NCBI RefSeq assembly: GCF_000002995.4
Contig: NW_025062477.1
Location: forward strand, 9,334,649-9,398,648
DNA: 64,000 bases
Source: Brugia malayi
Taxonomy: Eukaryota > Nematoda > Chromadorea > Rhabditida > Onchocercidae
Direction of reading: 5' to 3'
Shown: positions 11,321-22,829 of the stretch, in pieces
Numbering within the stretch: position 1 is the stretch's first letter
Layout of the letters: each line of letters begins with the position of its first letter
The notes under the pieces: generated by a model
The model's database searches: none
What the model saw: only the letters and a program-made list of their open reading frames with translations
What the model was told of the DNA's origin: nothing
Translations under genes and position numbers: made by a program

Positions 11321-14239
11321 ATGCGTCGTTCTGCTCGGTGCTTACTGCTTGCCCAACGCCATTTATTATCAAAAAAATTTGCACTGAATGAAGAATGGAA
11401 TAGCAGACATCGTGCACTTAGTGAACTCGGTGTAGAAGGAGGATATGAATGGATTACTGCTGTTCAGAAGAAGTTTATCAGTGCTGGATTGGCCAGGTTT
11501 GCTCGAATTATTTTCCATTTACCTATTACAACATCCAAGAATATTCCCATTATTCAATTTTCATTTTGGGAAGGAATTTTCAATATCTGTAATATTTTTT
11601 GTGAATGAATGGATAGTGTTCTTTGCTATGCTTTATATATTCACAACAATAGATAGATCGAAAATATCCAAAAAACAATGTTTCCGAAATTTATTCACTT
11701 TTGAAATGTCTCTTTTTATTATTTTTCAGAATTTTCGATTCTTTTCTTTATATCCTTTATGGTTAAAATTTGTTACCTTATTTGTGCAATGATATTTTAT
11801 AGTGCGGTGGACGTTGATGCAGCGGTTTGTATAGCAGAGGAGTTGGATCAGTTAGATGATGTGCTAAAAATTGTATACAAATTACGACACATCGAAACAA
11901 CCGGTAGGATGCTGCCTTCAACAGAATACGCCCTCATCAGGCTACTTTTGAAGCATCATAAAACTGACATTCTTCTTGCAATCCTGGCCGACCCTGTAAG
12001 CGATATATCTTCGTTAACTGTGTCTGATATAATGAAGATGAAGTAGTTCTTTTCCTTCAACTTAATTTCCTCAATTGTCAATTCGTTTTTTTTTTAAGAA
12101 CATTTGTTTTATATCGCCAGCATTTATTATTATTATGGATTGAGTCTAGCTATTAACTGTTAGAAATTATCATAATTCATTATTCACTGCGAAGTAGTGG
12201 CGAGTGTTTTTGTCAAAAGGAACCTTTTTTATTTGTCTTTTATTCGGTTATCCTTTACTATAAAATCCAATGATATGATTGACCTTTTACAGTTTTTTGT
12301 GATCTTTTCGACTTATTCTTGTAAATTAATTACTCGATTCACAGTGCGTTCTTGTATTTCTCATTTCGAACAAATGTTATTGTATTCTGACATCTGCAGT
12401 CTTTCCAAAGAATGTACATGTAATTCAAAAATGTTTCACTATGTTATAAGGGTTTAACAGCTTTTCGGTTTTTTCAGATCAATTATGGTATTTTTTTAAA
12501 CGAACATTCAGCTTGTCTAGTTATAGATAGCTTTCTGGAGGCAGGTAAAATCACAGGTAAGTATTAAAACCATGTTTCAATGTAGTTCTTGAAACCTCAT
12601 TCATGCCTGTAACTTCACTAAATCATATAAAATAGTTTGCTCTAAATATTGATCTGCTTCTAGATGCCGCAAGAATTGCCAGTTGTGTAATGCTTCAAGA
12701 AATGTTCCAGTCAACTTTATTGAACTGGTTATGTATTTATAGTAGTCTAAGATGGACTGAATTGTCTGTTGAACAAAGAGTGTTCGAGAAACTTCCGTCC
12801 CTGGATTATATTGTTGGAACAGAAAGCAATATAAAGGATGTCGATGATGAACATGAAGTGTGTCAGAGCGATAATTTCTTTGTTTTACTTTTTTAAATTA
12901 AAATTTCAACCATCATTTTTTTAAGGTATTATATAACATTTTGGAATTCTTACAAATTACCGAAATTCATTATTCGTTGTAGATGTAGCTAACAAATACC
13001 GGATCACTGTGCTGAAGATTAAATAACCGTGGTGATTTTGTTTAAATGGTTTATTTTAAATTCTATTAGCGAAGGATATATACTACCGGTGTAAGCTGTT
13101 TTCAAGTGTTTTGTACAGAAATATTGTAGATGATCTTCAAATTCCCATATTTGAAAAACGAATACAACGACATGCATTTCGATCTTACCGATCCAGATCA
13201 GCTTATTGGGAAAAATTTACTTTGGTTTAGTAATTGCGTTCCATTAAATGAAAAAGAAGTTGGGAATATTCGTTTAATAGGATCTGTTTTTTTTGGCAAT
13301 TATGTTTTGGCAAACCAGTTACTTCAAACGACGAACATCTTTTCATCGGTGGCAACAATTTGCCAATCCAAATTGCAGCAAATAACAATTAAAACTGATG
13401 ATGTCAGAAAATTAGAGGTTACACTGCTTTCTGAAAATATTAGGGAAGAGTTAAAGATTAGTACTTTAATAGATTGGTGGAAAAAATTCAAGCAAGAAAT
13501 TTTTTGTGCAGCGCATGACTGGTGAACACTTGTTTAATAGTTTTTTGTTAATAAGTGGATAACTTTTACTGTTATATTTTCACATTCTAAACTTGCTATC
13601 AAGAATTGTATGATTGAAGTAGAAAAACTATGGAGTGCACGTTTTACTATTTTTTTGTTTCTTGATTTCAATTATCTCTATTTTACGAATCAGTTCATCT
13701 TCTATAGACAATAGTCGATAAGGTTGAAAGGAACACGGACGAGAAGCTGTCAGATATGATCATAAAGCATCTAAAAACTGTACAGAATGTGGAAGAGAAA
13801 AATCTGATGGAAATACAACGCAATATTTTCCTTAACTGGAGACAAAATCGTGCTGATCTCATCAAAGCTCAGGTGGTTTCAGACAAAATATTAAAATTAG
13901 GCATTAATTTCACTGCTAAAATAATATTCTGTGGATTTTGAATTAAAAATTTTAATTTCGGAGAATTTAGAAGTTTGAGAAAAGTTAGGTTAAAAAAGAT
14001 TTCAGGTTGAAACCCTTGATTTAAAGTTGCGACTGAAAGAAACCTGTGAAGGGCGACAAAAATTACGAGATCGTTGGGAAATGTTGAATTTCTTCGAAAA
14101 TCGTTTGAAATGGGAGGATATGGCAGCTGTGAAAGCAGAGTTTTTAAAGGCTGAAGAGGGTAAAAGGAAAAGTAAAGAAGACTTAGAGCGGGAATATATA
14201 AGTGAAGTATTCCATAACAAAAGTGCTAAAAAGTCTTAA
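11321..14239 (+). CDS. MRPS27: Mitochondrial small-subunit ribosomal protein mS27
   Basis: Mitoribosome small-subunit protein with helical (PPR-like) repeats. Exons 11321-11496, 11803-11995, 12478-12556, 12664-12857, 13130-about 13507, 13708-13872, 14006-14239. Recognised by NYGIFLNEHSACLVIDSF and DAARIASCVMLQEMFQ, which match the family in order and spacing. The start at 11321 gives a basic mitochondrial presequence, MRRSARCLLLAQRHLL; an in-frame ATG at 11294 is the alternative. The C-terminal exons are charged and likely coiled-coil. The junction after exon 5 is unresolved: exon 6 needs phase 0, but the available GT donor (after 13521) is phase 2. A GC donor after TGT at 13507 would fit. 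BORCS8 follows 495 bases downstream on the same strand. Confidence 0.85.
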
Positions 14240-14734
14240 CCAATACAGATTTGTGTAGAATCGACAGCTTGAAATTTAAATTTGAATTTGAAATGACTTT
14301 GTTTAGGCGAATGTTCGAACTCTTTTTAAATTCCACAATGAAGTTGCAAGAGTTATAATAGTTTGCTACCTTACAATATTTACTTGCAGTCTTATTTATA
14401 GATTGTTCATTTTAATGGGGAGCTTGTGCGATGTATATGTAATCATAAAAGAGTGATAAATATTGCAACATGTTTCGGAATTTATTCTCAAACAGTTCAT
14501 TGCATCCTTCATATTGTTCTGAGACAGTTTGGAGAGAAGCGATTGAGGATTATAAAATAGATAAAAAAGAAAATATTCTGAGAAAAAAGAAAGAAATAAA
14601 GTTCGGGCTATTAGTCTGAATTACAACTTTCTAACTATCTGATAGAGGATATCGAGTGCTCTTGCAATTATTTCCTTATTGATGGTTGAATATTAAATCA
14701 TGAAGCAAAATCCATTTACAGAATGCACAACTGA
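14240..14734. other. MRPS27-BORCS8 intercistronic region
   Basis: 495 bases between two genes on the same strand, with an AAATAAAG string near 14595. It ends in an acceptor-like CCATTTACAG (14712-14721), 13 bases before the BORCS8 ATG. The spacing fits a nematode operon but does not prove one. Confidence 0.45.
14712..14721 (+). promoter_or_regulatory. Candidate spliced-leader acceptor of BORCS8
   Basis: CCATTTACAG immediately upstream of the BORCS8 start (ATG at 14735). There is no upstream coding exon in frame, so this acceptor is best explained by trans-splicing. Inference from sequence only. Confidence 0.4.
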
Positions 14735-15646
14735 ATGGCATCGAAAGAGTTGCATGCACGCTGTCGCATATGTAAGTTTTTAAATCTGTCTCACTAGCTT
14801 CATTTCAGATTTTTCTAGCTTTTTCAAATCTCAGTCTTCCATCTAATAATTTCTATACGTGCAAGTATATTCTTCAGTGGCGGAACGCCTCTCAGAAAGT
14901 GCGCATATTGTTGACCACGACCCATCGTTGGCTCTATATCGATTACACGTATGTTTCAAAAGTCAAAATTCTATTCATATTCAAGATTCAAAGAAAATTC
15001 TTATATAAAGTGCTTAGGACCATGGAAACTTATTTCTCTTTCTTTCATAGAACATATTTTGCAATAATTTAGTTTCACCCGCTTAGAAATTCTCAACAAT
15101 ATTTATACCGACACCAGTAAAAGAGTTACTTTTTATTCTGCTGTAGAAATAAAGAAATATCGTAAAATACAGATCATTGAAACTTTTCACAAATCTATGC
15201 GAACGAAATTCGGGCTTAACAAAAAATTAGGAAGAAGTCGAAATCATTGCAAACATAAACAGGATGAAGTGTCAAGTTTAAGACTCAGTTCATTAATTTA
15301 AGAAAATATATTTGCAGGAACATATTGGAAAAACTTTGGCTATACTTGTGGCTCGAAAACATACAATGGCTGATTTGAATTCTCGTCTTCAAGGTGCATG
15401 TTTCGACCTGGACAATGTTCTTTTGTAAGTAATATCACGTTTCATTTTAAAAAGCTTAGAAATGTGGTATGGAAAATCATTTATCGCACTCCTTGTATTC
15501 TGTATTCTGGACAAGTTACATTTAAGGCACTAACTTACAGAACAGTGCGGTCAATGAAAAAGGCAGCAGCGAGTTTCCAGAACATTCAGGAAATGCTTCG
15601 AGACTGCATACATTACAAACAGCAACTGAACTGCTCAAATAAATAA
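14735..15646 (+). CDS. BORCS8: BORC complex subunit 8 (MEF2BNB family)
   Basis: Subunit of BORC, which recruits Arl8 to lysosomes for kinesin-driven movement. Exons 14735-14771, 14878-14948, 15318-15424 and 15541-15646 give 106 residues, close to the family length. The core ERLSESAHIVDHDPSLALYR followed by LHEHIGKTLAILVARKH matches the family pattern of a short helix, a conserved PSxALYRLxEH block and a second helix. The start ATG gives MASKELHARCRI and is the only one that splices in frame to exon 2. All four exons close in phase. It is a small gene of the type that automated annotation tends to miss. Confidence 0.88.
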
Positions 15647-15883
15647 TAATTCTTACCAAAAGAAGAACTGTATTATAATTTAAAAGCGCGAACGAAACAA
15701 ATTCCTTTGCAATAACCTAAACTATTCGCAGCATGAAACGTATAACAAAAGAAAATCCTAATAATCCAGCAACGAAAGTGTACATTTTTGTAAAAGCATC
15801 ATGATACTTTAAGATTTGCGTTCTAATATCTCAATATTTTTGGCTGAAGATTTACGCTGTTCAAATTATTGACATTTTTTTAA

Positions 15884-17140
15884 TTAAATGTAAAGAGAAC
15901 CATCAGCTGGTCCAATATATCCAACGCCAATTAAAACTACATCTACAAATGTCCAAATACCCAAGCCACCAAAGCTGAATAATTTTCCTATTGCACTTTT
16001 CCACATCCCCAAATAAAAACGATCTGCACCAAAGCCCCCAAGTGTAATTGAGAGGAACATCGCTTTCCACCAGCTATATCCTGAGGACCAGTTGCATCTG
16101 AAAGTAAATCTGTAATTCAAGTATAGTCATATATGTATATAAGGATAGTCTCTTACCTCGAACTCTGCATGAACTTTCTACTAACATATATTTTTTTCTT
16201 TAGCGCACAACAAATATATAGATTTAAATTCTTTGAGTGCATTTCGAATGAAAATGTCACCATGAGCTATGAGTTAGCAGTTATAACAAGTTCAGTGACG
16301 GGTAAGCTAGGTGCGATTATCCCATTACAGAAATCTTAACAAAATATTGGTATAGTTACGATTCGCAGCGTCAGCAACCTGGAAGTGTAAAATAAGGTGT
16401 TCCATAAAACTCCGAAGATTTACAATAAATATACCTCATATTCTTGTAGAAAGCTCGTCGACCCTTGCATATGACCCATTGATGCACCTGGCATGTCGTA
16501 CGAAACAATCGAGTTGCCACTGTCGAACAGTTTCGTATCTACAACGCTTTTCTAATAACGTGGGATACCCTTATCTTTTTCGTGCACTAGAAATTATTGA
16601 GGACGAAGTGTAATGATAAAGTTATACCGGAGCGCAGTGGTGCTCCACAGCATCTGTCTGCCAACAATACCGGCACTTTGCTTCTTTCTGTAATGTATAC
16701 TGACCAACACATTGTCTTTTCGTGGTACAGTTTAAAGTTATTATAGTTCCGTATTCACATTCTGGAAATTTGCAATCCAGGCAAGAACCATATAATGGAC
16801 AGTCTGCTTTACCGCAACTATAAGAGATTTCATATACACTACATGAAAAGAATCAGTTTTCTCATGCCTAGACTATTTACTATTTCACCTGATTCCCGAC
16901 AAGGATTATTTCCATCTTGAGCGCTCTGGAAAAAAAAGCCATTCAGATTATTTCTATCTTGAAAGCTTTGAAAAAAAGAAATGCTTTGATATTCCATAGT
17001 CACGTAACAATGAAAGGATTTTATTTCAAAAGTACTTACAAAGAGTCGTCATCTCTTAGAGGTCTTTCGTCTATCTTAACGAAGTTATTTGTTGAACAGA
17101 AAATGAAATATGTAGTTAGTAACAGTGAAACATGAATCAT
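15884..17140 (-). CDS. TM2D3: TM2 domain-containing protein 3 (almondex type)
   Basis: Two-pass membrane protein; the fly orthologue Almondex is needed for Notch signalling. Exons 17140..17040, 16838..16628, 16538..16435 and 16097..15884; 209 residues. Exon 1 is a signal peptide (MIHVSLLLTTYFIFCSTNN). Exons 2-3 form the Cys-rich ectodomain with CxxC pairs and the CRYCWQ motif. Exon 4 holds the TM2 domain: CNWSSGYSWW, LSITLGGFGADRFYLG between the two membrane segments, and the invariant C-terminus VGYIGPADGSLYI. An extra open segment near 16880-16920 does not fit the frame and was left out as intron. MAP2K5 ends 484 bases upstream on the same strand. Confidence 0.92.
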
Positions 17141-17624
17141 TATTTTGGATATTTGACCATGCCGCTAACTTATAACCTAAAGTGGACAAAACGTGTAGTT
17201 CTTAATAAATGCAATTACTGATATAAACTGTTGCTGCCAAATTACTGAACTACCAGCCACCATTTTTTTTGGAGCTATAGTAATAACATCTTTTGAACTG
17301 AACAAAAAAGAGAAAGACTTCTAGTCATCGCACCTCTTTTTGAAATTTGCTCAAAGTTCACTCAGGTCTGTTGTCCGTAAAAAACAACATAAAGTTCCAC
17401 AGAGTTCAAAATTTGCACACAGATGATAGCATTTGTTAACTAACATTTGCTTGCATATGGATGCACAAAAGGGAGGTAAGACAAAGCAGAATATTTATGA
17501 AGTTGTATACATCAAGACAAACGATATTCGGATTATGTTAATGATATCAGGATCAAAAATTTCCAGATACGTTAAATTGAACGCTATTTGAATCACAACG
17601 TATAAAATGGAATCAACAGTTTAT

Positions 17625-20600
17625 TCAGGAAAGGGCCGCACTAACAAACTGCGCAACTGGACGTAGATCTGTAGGAATGTTTAATCGAACAAATGAACAA
17701 TGAAGAAGCTCTTCATGTTTCCATCGTTTTGTTTCATCCACAATAACACTGTGACTTTCAATTTGAGCAATGAAGCAATGAAGTAAGTAAATCCAAGTTA
17801 CAAAAGCTTTTTTAAGCCGATGGAAAAGCATTCTTCTGAGACCTATTCAACACTATGAGTACAATGGAAGATTTTCTGGAAAATATGCAATACATATATC
17901 TAAGAGCAAAATGAATCTTAAGACCTTAAATTAAATCATCACTTATTAAGCTTTTGTTGGTCCTATTAATAAATGATCCATAATAATTTAGAATCCTAAA
18001 GAAATGTTTCTTTTCGCCGTTATCTATAATCCTAAGGATGTAGCAAAATAATAACTGTCAAAGGAAACACACACCAGTTTCTTATCACATCCACAAAGTC
18101 AACTGGAAGATGCTCAACATCAAAAGAATCCGTAATATCGAAATTATTGTCAAAAACGGTTTCCATTGTATTCGAAACAATTTTATAGGGGCTCAGTGTC
18201 AACGGAAATTTACCAATAACTAGCTCACATATCGTCAAACCAAAGCTCCATATATCCGAACATATTCTGAAAAGACTGGGATTAAATTTGACTATTCATC
18301 ACAAAGAATGAGAAATAGAAGAAAAAATGTGAAGCCTCACTTTTGCTTCCAACCCCAACGCCTTCCATAAAAAATAATCCATCCAAAACCAATTTTTGTC
18401 ATGAATTTTTTCATTTTAAATCACTCACAACTGCTATTGTAAAAACATTTCTGCGATTTGCATTAGAAAAATTGTCTCTGCTACATAAAAAAAGCATAAA
18501 ATGTTTACCTTTTTCGTTTTTTGTTTTCTCTTTTTTTTTAAATTGAAAATTATGCCATTTAATAAATACGTATAGATACCTATAAGGGCCACCTTGCATA
18601 CGTTCTGGGGCCATGTACATACTGGTGCCGACAAAACTACAAGCTACAGATCTCTCCAGTTCTTTCGAAACTCCAAAGTCGGATATTTTGACATCACCAT
18701 GCGTGTTCACCAGGATGTTGCTTGGCTTTATATCTGTAGGTTATTAAAAACAAACAAACACACAAAATGTTTGAAACAACAAGATAAGAATACCAAAAAG
18801 TTTATTTCCAACATCTATATTTAATAGGTGAGTAAAGCATAAAAAAAGATACGAAATAAAGCGGAAAAGTCTCCATATCTGTCTTATAATACTAAATTAA
18901 CCTCTGTGCATCACTTTGTGTGTCCAGAGATAATGAAGTCCACAGATAATGGAGACAGCGGTAGGAACAAGTACCGAAACAGGCAACTTCTTATAACGAT
19001 CCAATGATCCACCATCCATGAATTCCATACACAAGCAGAGTTCGCCATCAAGGAGTGCGGCCGAGAAGAAATTCACGATGTATGGGCTGCAAGCATACTG
19101 TACAGGACAAAATCAGTGCATTTAGCAAGACCGACAGTGCTTTCTAGCCTAGCTTATACATTTGAAGTGTCGTAGCTATGCTTCTTACTTTTTTCTTTAT
19201 AAGATTCATTTGATATTCATTTCAGAAAGGAAGTAGTTCTGTCCTGAATACTTCACTATTTGAAATGAATTCAGTCTTAACTAGAGGTACTAAGAGGCGC
19301 AGTTACAAAACTAAACACAGGTCTTTCATAGTTTGTTTTCTCGCTTTCTGAATATGCTGAAGGAAAAAGTTTTTGCAGTTCTTTAACTGAAACACCTGTA
19401 CTGCAAGCAAGGCTAATTAAGAATTGGAATAGACACTTTTCTGAGAAGCTGTAGCTCTCGAGCAACAACAAAATGTTCTGCATAACCATCAACAGAAATA
19501 CATTTTAATGCCACAATCCGATCATGTTCCACATCTAGGGCTCTGCAAGTTCAATTCTATTTTTAATGAACAAGACTTCAAATTAAGCTACACTTTATCT
19601 TAGCAATCTATTTCTATTCTTTTCTCCTCTTTTCTGATTGTTTGGTAAAAAAACTAACTTGTAAACAGTACCAGAATAACCGAATCCAATAGTCTCAAGT
19701 CGCTTCAACATATCCGGCATAATGCTTGCTAAATTACCATCCAGAACAGACTCATCTTCCGAAACTAGTAACAATTACTAATTTTTAATTTACTAGAATC
19801 ATCGGTTTCATGAGACAGCTTCGAAAAATGGTCAAAAATAATTTATAGGCCATTTATAAACCAAAGGGAAAGGAGATGTGAGAAAAGCAAGCCAGCAGCA
19901 ATATTGCAAAACTAGTTTTTTTTTTCTGCTTTTGCATAAATTAATCTCTAAAATGTGCTAAGGTCAACTTAAATGGATCCTTAGTGGACGAATTTTCGGT
20001 GAAGACAACATGACCGCAAGCTCTTCATTGGTTCGAACAGCCACAAGATCGCCATCCTCATCTTCATCTAAAACCATTTTTTTTCACACAGGTAACGTCT
20101 CAGCTCTCTTTTTTTTAAAAAAAAGTCTACTGAACAACTCCCACTATTCTATTTAGAGATAGTACTTGGGCAGATAATCTATCAGCGTTATTAAAAAAAT
20201 TTAAATTTAGTTCATATAAGTCGCCAAGTAATCCTTTAGAAAGGCATTTAGTCTGAGATGCTGGACTTTGTTTTACTTTGATGTTACAGTTTAAAGAGTG
20301 ATTGTTTATTGATGATGGAGAAGTACAATAAACATTGATGATCAAAAAAAATTCTAAGATAATTCTTAATAGTTTCCGAAAAGTCCCTTGCTACGTTTAA
20401 AAATAGAAAGTTAAAATGAATATTGTAAAGGAATTAAACATCATGTTTAGAAAATCATACTACACGTTAGACTGTTACAACTGTTAACTTTACAGCGGCA
20501 AATAATGAAGTATCTAAGAAGTTAATTAAAGAAAGCTGGACAACGATAATTTCACGAACAGCGAAAATGTTGAAAATGCTGCTGGGGTGATATAGCGGCA

Positions 20601-20695
20601 AGAAAGGTATCGAGAAATACAGTCGCAATATCGTCTACGGTGACATCGCGTTCCTTTCCGCTCGATTCATCCAGGACGATAATGTTCAGTACCAT
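17625..20695 (-). CDS. MAP2K5: MAP kinase kinase 5 (MEK5) with PB1 domain
   Basis: Dual-specificity kinase of the ERK5 pathway type. Exons 20695..20563, 20067..19969, 19764..19659, 19542..19437, 19097..18902, 18733..18580, 18266..18075, 17748..17625; 369 residues. Residues 1-80 form a PB1 domain with the acidic OPCA signature [15 protein letters not shown]. The kinase domain has glycine loop [10 protein letters not shown], lysine in [20 protein letters not shown] (MEK5-like), HRDIKPSN, DFG, activation loop [17 protein letters not shown] with Ser at both expected phosphosites, and SDIWSFG. Exon 1 joins exon 2 in frame only if the donor is GC (TTTC|GCTG) at 20563; the nearby GT donor leads to a stop. 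The last exon ([11 protein letters not shown] to a TGA) matches the MEK5 C-terminus. Confidence 0.87.
18466..18497. repeat. Dispersed 29-bp repeat, copy 1
   Basis: Contains ATTGTCTCTGCTACATAAAA followed by AAAGCAT, matching 29 bases exactly with 21894-21922. This copy lies in a MAP2K5 intron. On the minus strand both copies read [10 protein letters not shown], probably by chance of sharing the sequence. Confidence 0.8.
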
Positions 20696-20712
20696 TATAT
20701 ATAACTTATGTC

Positions 20713-20848
20713 TTCACGGTAAACAAGAAACCACTCACCAAGACTACCTATCTGTAACTACCTTCAGATTCGTATTTCATCACATAATACATACATAATC
20801 GTATTCAGAGGACAACATTCCTGCTGTATTAGTTCTGTTTACCGTGAA
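20713..20848. repeat. 12-bp inverted repeat upstream of MAP2K5
   Basis: TTCACGGTAAAC at 20713-20724 and its exact reverse complement GTTTACCGTGAA at 20837-20848, separated by 112 bases. It starts 18 bases upstream of the MAP2K5 start codon, so it lies in the 5' UTR or promoter. Confidence 0.7.
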
Positions 20849-20980
20849 AAGAATAAACAAGAGAAAGTGAGAGAGAAAAAGAAGCACTCCGTCATCTACC
20901 TTACCTTGCTATCGACCTGTCTCGACTATCTGTACTTCAAACATATATTTATTAGTCAAATCAGAGAACTAATCATCCTC

Positions 20981-21029
20981 CATCCTTCTATTTTTTTCTT
21001 TCTCTCTCTCCTTCCCTCTCTCTCTTACC
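20981..21029. repeat. Pyrimidine-rich (CT) tract
   Basis: Nearly pure C/T on the plus strand with CTCTCTC runs, facing a GA-rich stretch at about 20862-20884. Lies about 300 bases upstream of the MAP2K5 start; GA-rich promoters are common in nematodes. Confidence 0.6.
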
Positions 21030-21893
21030 CAGTAATATTCGATTGAAAAACGAGAAAGAAATGACACTCCGCAAAGTTATGATGTAGAGAACTGCAACGG
21101 AATGCATCTTATAACGTTTTCCTCGTCTTTAGTGGAGCATTATTTTTTTGATGGCTTGAACTCTTCCTCTGCGGCGTACTTCTGTAGAAGATCGCTTCAC
21201 AAATTCAGGTTTTCTTAAACAATAATTACTATATAAATTTTATCCGCAAATGAAAGTTCAACTATCAAAAACGCGGAGTGACACTCTAACATCGTAAGGA
21301 ATGCAGCATTTTATGATTTCAGAATGATGAAAACTGATGGATATGTATTCCTGTTTATGCATTTGGTGCTTTGATTACTGCAAACTCCAACAAGCATTAT
21401 ATGGCGTGCAGCTGTGATCAACCTTGGTAGCATTTCTCATGTTATGGACCACATATCACTTAGCAGATGTCATCACATCTGTACGAATCCTTCGATCAGG
21501 TACCATTTCTTCTATTCCACTAATCTTAGAAGTTGTTCTGTACTGACAGTTATTTTGACGTAAGATAAATCGCTGATGTGTTCTGGAAAGAAGGAAAGGT
21601 GAATTTATATCTCACCATTGCGATCAGAATAGGCATTACTTGCATTTAAAATTCATCAACAAACAGCCTTCAGTGGGCAGATGTGGGGGTGTACGTTTAC
21701 GCAGCATGCAGCATACCGTCATCATATCTGCTTATTTGCGAATAGCGCTTTGTAGTACTGTCGATTGCATTTTTGGGAATAATCTACTCTCTGGTTCTCC
21801 CGTTTACCCCTTCACGGATTTTTTTGTAACTCAATAAGCAACTTAATGATGATACAGTTTGGATGTGTGTTTTCATCAAGAAAGCCAAATGAG

Positions 21894-21922
21894 AAATTGT
21901 CTCTGCTACATAAAAAAAGCAT
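21894..21922. repeat. Dispersed 29-bp repeat, copy 2
   Basis: Identical over 29 bases to part of 18466-18497, 3.4 kb away in the same orientation. Flanking bases differ, so this is a short dispersed element or the core of a degraded larger repeat. Confidence 0.8.
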
Positions 21923-22819
21923 GTATTTTTCCCCTAAACTGAGGACTTTAAAACTTAAAAGCATTTCTTCTCCAGTATGTATTATATTAAATTCCTCCAA
22001 GTTTAAAAAAATTTATATTAAAAGGCATTTTCAAACTGGTGACGGTAATCATCCAATATGATTTTTAATGCTACCACACAATGTGATTTCAAATGTTATT
22101 TGTATTTGTTGTCATTTCATTTAGTAAGTATTGTAAAATAGTGTTCATTTCGAAATATTTATTAGTAATTCAGTGATAAAATTCTGCTGTTGTTTTAATA
22201 AATATTAGCATACATAAAATGCATACATTCTTCACTCCAATCTAATTGTCAGTGTGGTCCTTTGTCTCATCCATTTCGTTTCCTACATTTCTTACCTTCT
22301 ATTTTGAAAGACGAAAGAACTGATGAAAATATGTGTTTCATCTCATAGCATAGCAATTTTATACACCTTACTTATATTAACTTTAATTTTATTGAATTCA
22401 TCTGCATATCACTTGGGAAGTAGAAAAAAATCATATAAATCTACAAAACTTATTTAATTCTGGATATACGAAGACTTGTCAAGTCGAGAATGCATTCTTA
22501 TCGAACGAAGTGCTTGTTGACGCTCGAATGAAATATCAGTTTTCAGTTTTATTTATGATAACTTCTAGTGATAAATGTTACGTATATAGAGTAATTGTTT
22601 GAACAGCCTTGTAATGGGAATGGGCACTCTGTTCATAATAGTTTTTATTAAAAATATATGTATAAATACCATGGATGCATCTTTATCGAATTCTTTAAAA
22701 GCAGAGTATGAACGAGCAGGCTATTTTTGCATTTTGTCTTCCTGTTTAAAAAGAACCATAAAAAATAAAAACTGGTTCAAGATATATATGTTTAATGAAC
22801 AGAACAATTGATGAGAAAC

Positions 22820-22829
22820 CACGTTCCAG
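22820..22829 (+). promoter_or_regulatory. Candidate spliced-leader acceptor of cyclophilin
   Basis: CACGTTCCAG ends directly at the ATG of the cyclophilin gene. No 5' exon is visible, so trans-splicing at this AG, giving almost no 5' UTR, is the simplest reading. Confidence 0.4.

Larger units (their letters stand above)
20696..22829. other. Spacer between MAP2K5 and cyclophilin
   Basis: 2.1 kb between divergent genes. It contains a 12-bp inverted repeat (20713-20724 and 20837-20848), a pyrimidine tract (about 20981-21029), and the second copy of a dispersed 29-bp repeat at 21894. No supported gene. Short open frames here have no recognisable product. Confidence 0.5.

Noticed and set aside
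16880..16920. Possible extra TM2D3 exon containing GNNPCRES
   Set aside because: It cannot be spliced in phase to the Cys-rich exon, whereas exon 1 joins exon 2 directly in frame.
17749..17831. Upstream extension of the last MAP2K5 exon ([10 protein letters not shown])
   Set aside because: It would add residues absent from the kinase family; the acceptor at 17749 restores the MEK5 C-terminal sequence in the correct phase.
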